DNA from: Acidobacteriota bacterium
GTDB taxonomy: Bacteria > Actinomycetota > Acidimicrobiia > Spongiisociales > UBA5794
Reading direction: 5' to 3'
Assembly (NCBI GenBank): GCA_022574065.1
Contig: JACZST010000050.1
Location: forward strand, 1-10,245
DNA: 10,245 bases
The stretch's first letter is position 1, and the number at the start of each line of letters is the position of its first letter. Under the pieces are notes generated by a model. The model was not told the DNA's origin. It made no database searches and was given only the letters and a program-made list of their open reading frames with translations. A program made the position numbers and the translations under genes. Shown here one piece after another: positions 6,055 to 10,245 of this stretch.

Positions 6055-7344
6055 CTATATGTCGTCCGGTCGCTCGTCCAGCGTCACGGGGACTGTCAGT
6101 CGTTCATCCTCGCGCATCAGCTGGATGTCGATCGTGTCATCAACTCGATAGAGGCGGAGCTCAATAACGAGATCCTGCATCGTCTGGATCTCGACGACTT
6201 CGATCGCCACGATCACATCCCCTTCGAGCAACCCTGCCTCCGCAGCCGCACCGTCGGCAGGTGTGATCTCGATCACAAGGGCTCCGCTCGGGGCCAGGGC
6301 ACCGTCCTCGGCTAGGTCGACGAAATCCCCACCAAGTATGCCGAGGAATGCGTGGCGCACCGTTCCCGTATCGATGATCTCAGCGGTAACTCGGCGGACC
6401 AGATCGATCGGGATGGCGTAGCCGATGCCTTCGGCCCCGCCTGCACCCAAGCCGATGGCAGTGGTGATGCCGATGAGACGGCCCTCCTCGTCGACGAGGG
6501 CGCCTCCGCTCGACCCCGACGTGATGGGTGCGTCCGTTTGCAGCATGCCGAACAGCGAGCTGTCGTCATCGAATCTGACCTGGCGCGACAGGGCGGAGAG
6601 TACCCCGACGGTCAGCGAGGCTCCGCCGACCTGACCGAGCGGGTTACCGATGGCAATCGTGACTTGGCCGATCGCCAGATCGCTGGTCGTTCCGATCTCG
6701 ACCGGTACCAGCGCCTCGGCCTCGACCGCCAATACGGCGAGGTCGGTATACGAATCACTTCCGACCAGGGTTGCTCGATAGATCCGTCCGTCTTGGAGCA
6801 CGATCTGGGCAACCTCTGATCCTTCGATGACGTGATGGTTGGTGGCGACGTAACCCCCCTCGAGAACGACTCCAGACCCGGAAGCGGTGACCGTGATCTC
6901 GTCATCCTCATTGAGGGTGCCAACTTCGACGGTCACGACCGACGGAAATACCTTTACCCACACCCCCTCCGCCACCCCGATATCGGGACCGGTGGTGACG
7001 ATTTCTCGTGGGGGGACTACCGGCGCCGCCGCGACGGCGGTGGTGGTCGGAGCGACCTGCTCGACGGGCTCATCGGTGGAGAAGAACCCGCCGATCGCGA
7101 GAATGCCCACGGTTGCCATGGCCCCGACGACCCCCGATAGGAAGGCGACGATCCCGGTCGGAAGATGTGAAGACCGCTTCTGTGGGGAGTGAGAATGCTC
7201 GGCGACCTCAGGGACATCGGCGAAGGTGGCTGGGTCAAGCGTGGGGAGCGGATCCGCCCACGGCGATACGCCGGAAACCGGGTTGTCCTCTGGCTCCGGG
7301 GACGGCGTCGACTCAGGCTCGTTACCGTGGGTAGGGTGCTCCAC
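6055..7344 (-). CDS. Membrane-anchored trypsin-like serine protease with PDZ domain (HtrA/DegP-like)
   Basis: This 429-residue HtrA-type protease probably acts outside the membrane on damaged or regulatory proteins. An acidic, proline-rich cytoplasmic tail (1-60) is followed by one transmembrane helix (about 64-88), a low-complexity T/A/V/P linker (about 91-116), the trypsin-like domain (about 122-325) and a PDZ domain (about 332-424). The triad is visible: H171 in VATNHHVIEG, D201 in YTDLAVL and S279 in SGSSGGALVD. The GTG at 7344 is chosen because any longer frame runs antisense through moaE into arginine-rich nonsense. A TACAAT box six bases before it suggests a leaderless mRNA. The DUF2342 gene starts two bases after the stop, so the two are co-transcribed. 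The family is firm; the substrate is unknown. Confidence 0.9.
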   Translation of the reverse strand: MEHPTHGNEPESTPSPEPEDNPVSGVSPWADPLPTLDPATFADVPEVAEHSHSPQKRSSHLPTGIVAFLSGVVGAMATVGILAIGGFFSTDEPVEQVAPTTTAVAAAPVVPPREIVTTGPDIGVAEGVWVKVFPSVVTVEVGTLNEDDEITVTASGSGVVLEGGYVATNHHVIEGSEVAQIVLQDGRIYRATLVGSDSYTDLAVLAVEAEALVPVEIGTTSDLAIGQVTIAIGNPLGQVGGASLTVGVLSALSRQVRFDDDSSLFGMLQTDAPITSGSSGGALVDEEGRLIGITTAIGLGAGGAEGIGYAIPIDLVRRVTAEIIDTGTVRHAFLGILGGDFVDLAEDGALAPSGALVIEITPADGAAAEAGLLEGDVIVAIEVVEIQTMQDLVIELRLYRVDDTIDIQLMREDERLTVPVTLDERPDDI

Positions 7345-7350
7345 GGACTG

Positions 7351-7356
7351 ATTGTA
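7351..7356 (-). promoter_or_regulatory. -10 box TACAAT for a leaderless protease transcript
   Basis: The minus strand has TACAAT ending six bases before the GTG at 7344. This is the spacing expected if transcription starts at the start codon, as in the leaderless mRNAs common in Actinobacteria. There is no Shine-Dalgarno before the GTG, which fits. The box overlaps the first base of the divergent moaE ATG, so polymerase at this promoter would cover the moaE start. Confidence 0.55.
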
Positions 7357-7811
7357 TGCAACGCGACCGCCTATCCCCGCTGCCCGACCTCGTATCGGTG
7401 TCACCCGATGCGATCGACTCCAGCCGACTCGTCGAGGCCGTCTCCACTCCCGCCAGCGGGGCCATCGTCGTGTTTCTCGGCACCGTTCGTGACCACTCTC
7501 CCGGTCGCGATGGCGTAACCCATCTCGAATACGAGGCGTACGCCGAGCACGTCGAGGCGAAGATCGCCGAGATCGTTTCCGAGGCCAGAGAGAAGTGGCC
7601 ACTCAATGCGGTTGCCGCGGTTCACCGTGTTGGGTCGCTTTCGATCGGAGAGACCTCGGTGGGTGTCGCGGTGTCGTCGGGTCACCGCGTCGATGCCTTC
7701 CCGGCCGCCCGGTATGTGATCGACGAGCTCAAGGCGCGCGCTCCGATCTGGAAGAAGGAGTATTGGTCGGAGGGAGCAGAGTGGGTCAGGGAAGACCTCG
7801 ATCATCGTTGA
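7356..7811 (+). CDS. moaE: Molybdopterin synthase catalytic subunit MoaE
   Basis: MoaE, with the thiocarboxylated MoaD, turns cyclic pyranopterin monophosphate into molybdopterin during molybdenum cofactor synthesis in the cytoplasm. At 151 residues it has the usual length. GAIVVFLGTVRDHSPGR (35-51) carries R45; HRVGSLSIGETSVGVAVSS (90-108) is the family core; H110 and R111 follow. The catalytic lysines are K126 in DELKARAP and K133 in PIWKKEYW, the equivalents of E. coli K119 and K126. The ATG at 7356 gives a standard N-terminus but has no clear Shine-Dalgarno and lies only 11 bases from the divergent protease start; a GTG at 7398 is a shorter alternative. No moaD or other cofactor gene is in the window. 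The HEAT-repeat gene is coupled at the stop codon. Confidence 0.95.
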   Translation: MQRDRLSPLPDLVSVSPDAIDSSRLVEAVSTPASGAIVVFLGTVRDHSPGRDGVTHLEYEAYAEHVEAKIAEIVSEAREKWPLNAVAAVHRVGSLSIGETSVGVAVSSGHRVDAFPAARYVIDELKARAPIWKKEYWSEGAEWVREDLDHR

Positions 7812-8440
7812 TTCCGGGGAGCTGGTCACTGTTTGCGTTGATCGGCGATCCTGAGCCCTTTTTGGCCCATGAAGACGCGGTGATCCGCCGGCTGGCGGTT
7901 TCGGTATCTGCGGTGGCGCCTGAGGATCACGTGGCCGAGCTACTGCGCCTGGCAGGTGAGGATCCGGATCCGTCGGTTCGTGCCGTCGCCGTGGAGGCAC
8001 TTGGCGGGTGTACCGAGGACGATGTGTCGGAGACGTTGGCCTTGGCCCGCGAGGATGGTGACCCCCAAGTTCGCGAGGCGGCGGCTACGGCATATGGGGA
8101 GCTGGCCGATCCGAATGCTGTGGATTGGCTCATCGACCGGGCTCGGCACGACGACGACCGTTTGGTTCGCGAGGCCTCGGTCGCGGCCCTCGGAGCCATC
8201 GGTGATGACCGGGCGCTCCCGACGCTGCTCGGATTGGTCGAGGAGGGCCCGCCGCGGGTCCGCCGTCGAGCGGTGGTGGCGCTGACCGTATTCGATGACC
8301 CCGCGGTGGAGCCGGCGATCAGGGCAGCAACGAATGACCGCAACCCGGGAGTCCGGGAGGCGGCAGAGATGGTGGTGGGTAGATCAGTAGATCAGTGTCT
8401 GCCTTCGCTACTTCCTACTTCGCTACTTCTTCCCTACTGA
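7808..8440 (+). CDS. HEAT-repeat (PBS-lyase-like) protein coupled to moaE
   Basis: The 210-residue product is a solenoid of about six HEAT-like repeats of roughly 30 residues, covering about residues 22-193. The repeating unit is D-P-x-V-R-x-x-A-x-x-A-L-G, seen for example as DPSVRAVAVEALGG (54-67), DPQVREAAATAYGEL (85-99), DRLVREASVAALGAIG (117-132) and NPGVREAAEM (179-188). Such proteins are scaffolds for protein contacts; the partner is not known. I place the start at TTG 7808 because it overlaps the moaE stop as TTGA, a coupling arrangement, and gives a full first repeat. Alternatives are TTG 7838 and GTG 7880. The last 17 residues (VDQCLPSL... to the stop at 8440) are encoded by an inverted repeat and a short tandem repeat and look like an add-on. 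No enzymatic residues are seen. Confidence 0.8.
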   Translation: MIPGSWSLFALIGDPEPFLAHEDAVIRRLAVSVSAVAPEDHVAELLRLAGEDPDPSVRAVAVEALGGCTEDDVSETLALAREDGDPQVREAAATAYGELADPNAVDWLIDRARHDDDRLVREASVAALGAIGDDRALPTLLGLVEEGPPRVRRRAVVALTVFDDPAVEPAIRAATNDRNPGVREAAEMVVGRSVDQCLPSLLPTSLLLPY

Positions 8441-8445
8441 TCTAC
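8379..8445. repeat. 12-bp perfect inverted repeat spanning the convergent gene ends
   Basis: GTAGATCAGTAG at 8379-8390 is perfectly complementary to CTACTGATCTAC at 8434-8445, with 43 bases between. The left arm is part of a tandem pair of TAGATCAG, so a second 11-bp pairing (8386-8396 with 8436-8446) competes. The right arm contains the stop codons of both convergent genes. It may act as a two-way transcript end, though the loop is long and T-runs are poor. Confidence 0.75.
8407..8429. repeat. Short tandem repeat of CTACTTC units
   Basis: Three copies of CTACTTC stand in a row with spacings of 7 and 8 bases, inside the loop of the inverted repeat. They encode part of the tail of the HEAT-repeat protein. 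The unit length matches the two 7-bp arrays near 4814 and 4883. Confidence 0.6.
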
Positions 8446-9642
8446 TTTCTCGAGCAGCATCGCGATCCCCTGGCCTACGCCGATGCACATCGTGGTCAGG
8501 CCGTACCTGGCGTCGCGGATCGCCATCTCCCGATGTGCCGTAGCGATCAACCGGGCTCCCGACATCCCGAGCGGATGCCCGAGGGCAATGGCGCCGCCGT
8601 TCGGGTTGACGTGCTCGGCGTCATCGGGGAGGCCGAGGAGCCGGAGCACGGCGAGAGACTGCGAGGCGAATGCTTCGTTGAGTTCTACGACCTCGATATC
8701 GGTCAGGCCTACACCCGTCCGATCCAGCAGCTTTTGGGTCGCCGGGACAGGGCCGATTCCCATGATGCGAGGAGGGACGCCGGCGACGGCCATCGACACG
8801 ATACGAGCCGCCGGTTCGAGACCGTAGCGGTCGATGGCGTCCTGGGAGGCGACGAGTACCGCCGCCGCCCCGTCGTTGATCCCAGAAGCGTTTCCGGCGG
8901 TGACCGTTCCCCCATCGGACAGCGGGGGCAGCTTCGCCAGCGCTTCCGCGGTGGTGCCCGGCCGCGGGTGCTCGTCGGTGTCGACGATGATCGGATCGCC
9001 CTTGCGTTGCGGCACCGTCACCGGTTCTATCTCTTTGGCGAGCCTGCCCGAAGCGATAGCGGAGGCGGCTCGCTGCTGGCTCATCAGGGCAAACGCATCC
9101 TGATCCTCCCGCGAGACGTCGAATTCGGTGGCGACGTTCTCTGCGGTCCCCGACATCTCGTCTACCCCGAATCGTTGGCGCATTCTCGGGTTGATGAAAC
9201 GCCACCCAATCGTGGTGTCGTATGCCTGGATGGAGCGGTCGTAGGCCGACGTCGCCTTCGCCATCACCTTTGGTGCCCGGCTCATCGACTCCACCCCCCC
9301 GGCGATGACGACATCCGCCTCCCCGGATCGGATGGCCCTGGCCGCCAACCCGATGCTCTCCATCCCCGACCCGCATAGCCGGTTGATGGTGACGCCCGGG
9401 ATCGAGTCGTTGAGCCCAGCGAGCAAAAGCGACATCCTGGCGACGTTGCGGTTGTCCTCGCCGGCCTGATTGGCACATCCGAGGATCACATCGTCGATCA
9501 GATCCCAGTCGATCTCCGGGTTTCTGGAGCGCAGCGCTTCGATGGCGTGAGCGGCGAGGTCATCGGGGCGCACCGGTGCCAGCGCCCCCCCGAAGCGGCC
9601 GATCGGAGTGCGAATCGAGTCGATGACAAAGGCATCAGACAT
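8434..9642 (-). CDS. Thiolase (acetyl-CoA C-acyltransferase), closest in motif to 3-oxoadipyl-CoA thiolase PcaF
   Basis: This thiolase cleaves 3-oxoacyl-CoA with CoA, or condenses two acyl-CoAs, in the cytoplasm. The 402-residue product carries the nucleophile C90 in NRLCGSGMESI, NEAF at 322-325, H356 in ALGHPLGMSGARL and the acid/base C386 in TTMCIGVGQG, so it should be active. GCANQAGEDNRNVARM (55-70) and DEHPRPGTTAEALAKL (223-238) are typical of the PcaF (beta-ketoadipyl) branch, but no other aromatic-degradation gene is near, so a general beta-oxidation role is equally possible. I choose the ATG at 9642 (MSDAFVIDSIRTPIG, the family start) over the ATG at 9669, which adds nine residues of non-family sequence. 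The chosen ATG lies inside a long hairpin. The stop overlaps the convergent HEAT-repeat gene by seven bases. Confidence 0.93.
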   Translation of the reverse strand: MSDAFVIDSIRTPIGRFGGALAPVRPDDLAAHAIEALRSRNPEIDWDLIDDVILGCANQAGEDNRNVARMSLLLAGLNDSIPGVTINRLCGSGMESIGLAARAIRSGEADVVIAGGVESMSRAPKVMAKATSAYDRSIQAYDTTIGWRFINPRMRQRFGVDEMSGTAENVATEFDVSREDQDAFALMSQQRAASAIASGRLAKEIEPVTVPQRKGDPIIVDTDEHPRPGTTAEALAKLPPLSDGGTVTAGNASGINDGAAAVLVASQDAIDRYGLEPAARIVSMAVAGVPPRIMGIGPVPATQKLLDRTGVGLTDIEVVELNEAFASQSLAVLRLLGLPDDAEHVNPNGGAIALGHPLGMSGARLIATAHREMAIRDARYGLTTMCIGVGQGIAMLLEKVDQ

Positions 9643-9672
9643 GTTCGGCAGGCTAACGCCTCCGAACATGTC
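9638..9672 (-). promoter_or_regulatory. Perfect hairpin enclosing the thiolase start codon
   Basis: An 11-bp perfect stem (9638-9648 with 9662-9672) continues, after one unpaired C at 9649, into a 4-bp stem (9650-9653 with 9658-9661) closed by a TAAC loop. On the minus strand it starts 13 bases after the stop of the upstream gene. The thiolase ATG (9642-9640) and the only nearby GGAGG are both inside the stem. It could be a translational switch, a repressor operator or an intercistronic structure. No T-run follows, so termination is less likely. Confidence 0.7.
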
Positions 9673-9685
9673 AGACTTGTGACTC

Positions 9686-10245
9686 CTAGTTCTCGATCAC
9701 CTCTACCGGCGCTTCGATGACGGCGTTCTCGGCCCCGGTGGCGACCACCCATGCCCGCAACGTGTAGGTGCCCGGATCGAGCACGAACAGGTCAGCGAGG
9801 GTCGCCCCGGAGGTTCTCCCTGCCTCGAATTCGACATCGTTGATTTCCTGGGTGAAGACCTTGCCATCGGCCCAGCGGTACACCTCGGTGTCGCCGTCGC
9901 TCAGAGTCACCTCGGCAACCTGCCCGCTGGTGAAGGTGAGCTCGATCGGCTCGTCGAGGATGTTGGTGATATCGACCGCCCACCGGATCTCTTCACCAGA
10001 TCGCAGCTGCCGCGGGAAGAAGGGCGATTGCGACCACACCAGCCGCATGCGTAGCCCATCACCAACCGCCGGGTAGACGCGGTTCGCAATCTCGACGTTG
10101 ACCAGGATGCCGTTGTCGACCGTTCCGCTCACCGCTAATTCATACGACGTCCACGACAGCTCGCCGACTTCGGGGTCCGATGCTGAGTTCAGGGCGACAA
10201 TGTCGTCGGGGCTGAGGTCACCAAGGATCGCCGACGGTCCTTCAC
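9686..10245 (-). CDS. Protein with C-terminal BsuPI-like domain (N-terminus beyond window edge)
   Basis: The frame stays open on the minus strand from the stop at 9686 to the window edge, giving 185 visible residues. A GTG at 10132 could be called a start, but the upstream codons read as ordinary protein (SPDDIVALNSASDPEVGELS and so on) with no stop, so I treat the gene as 5'-partial. The C-terminal part resembles the beta-rich intracellular proteinase inhibitor (BsuPI) fold: GEEIRWAVDITNILDEPIEL is the immunoglobulin-like strand pair, TLSDGDTEVYRWADGKVFTQ the central hairpin, and LDPGTYTLRAWV the closing strand. Such domains often sit in secreted or surface proteins, but the N-terminus is out of view, so location is unknown. 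The thiolase gene starts 43 bases after the stop. Domain call is moderate; function is not known. Confidence 0.75.
   Translation of the reverse strand, partial: EGPSAILGDLSPDDIVALNSASDPEVGELSWTSYELAVSGTVDNGILVNVEIANRVYPAVGDGLRMRLVWSQSPFFPRQLRSGEEIRWAVDITNILDEPIELTFTSGQVAEVTLSDGDTEVYRWADGKVFTQEINDVEFEAGRTSGATLADLFVLDPGTYTLRAWVVATGAENAVIEAPVEVIEN

Noticed and set aside
7345..7602. N-terminal extension of the serine protease to a start at 7602
   Set aside because: The extension is antisense to moaE and reads as arginine-rich sequence; the GTG at 7344 with a TACAAT box fits better.
7595..7807. Upstream extension of the HEAT-repeat protein
   Set aside because: It lies within moaE in another frame and gives no HEAT-like sequence; the TTG overlapping the moaE stop is preferred.
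10132..10132. GTG as the start of the BsuPI-like gene
   Set aside because: The frame continues upstream to the window edge without a stop and with normal protein-like codons, so the GTG is probably an internal valine.

Overview
The window looks like ordinary chromosomal DNA from a GC-rich actinobacterium, most likely of the Acidimicrobiia or a nearby uncultured lineage. The base for this is the GC-rich coding bias, GTG and TTG starts, an apparently leaderless promoter, a DUF2342/Zincin_2 protein, an AhpE-type peroxiredoxin and an ACAD11-type acyl-CoA dehydrogenase. The taxonomic call is an inference from gene families, not from a marker gene. I saw no rRNA, tRNA, CRISPR array, transposase, phage gene or defence system.

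Layout. Nearly everything lies on the minus strand, so transcription runs right to left from about 7344 to 1. In that order come: a membrane-anchored trypsin-like protease with a PDZ domain (7344-6055); a DUF2342 zincin-like protein two bases later; a 242-base gap full of 7-bp repeats; an AhpE/BCP-like peroxiredoxin whose stop overlaps the start of a four-helix membrane protein; a 221-base gap; a split Na/phosphate cotransporter and PhoU-domain pair; a 198-base gap carrying a long inverted repeat with strong hairpins; and an acyl-CoA dehydrogenase that runs off the left edge. Divergent from the protease are moaE (7356-7811, +) and a HEAT-repeat gene joined to it by a TTGA overlap. These converge on a thiolase gene (9642-8434, -), and the two stop codons overlap inside a 12-bp inverted repeat. 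Upstream of the thiolase, a gene ending in a BsuPI-like domain (9686-10245, -) enters from the right edge.

How the genes fit together. The clearest functional unit is the phosphate pair: transporter and PhoU-like regulator, with the Shine-Dalgarno of the second gene overlapping the stop of the first. The acyl-CoA dehydrogenase and the thiolase both belong to acyl-CoA degradation but sit at opposite ends of the window and are not obviously co-transcribed. The protease and peroxiredoxin are plausible envelope and oxidative stress functions. MoaE is molybdopterin biosynthesis, and its partner MoaD is not here.

I did not find a new multi-gene system. The unusual material is mostly non-coding: a hairpin that encloses the thiolase start codon, inverted copies of a roughly 66-bp palindromic element, and three separate short tandem arrays with 7-bp (or 7- to 8-bp) units in intergenic or gene-end positions. 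In the proteins, the main oddity is loss of the metal-binding histidine pattern in the DUF2342 protein.
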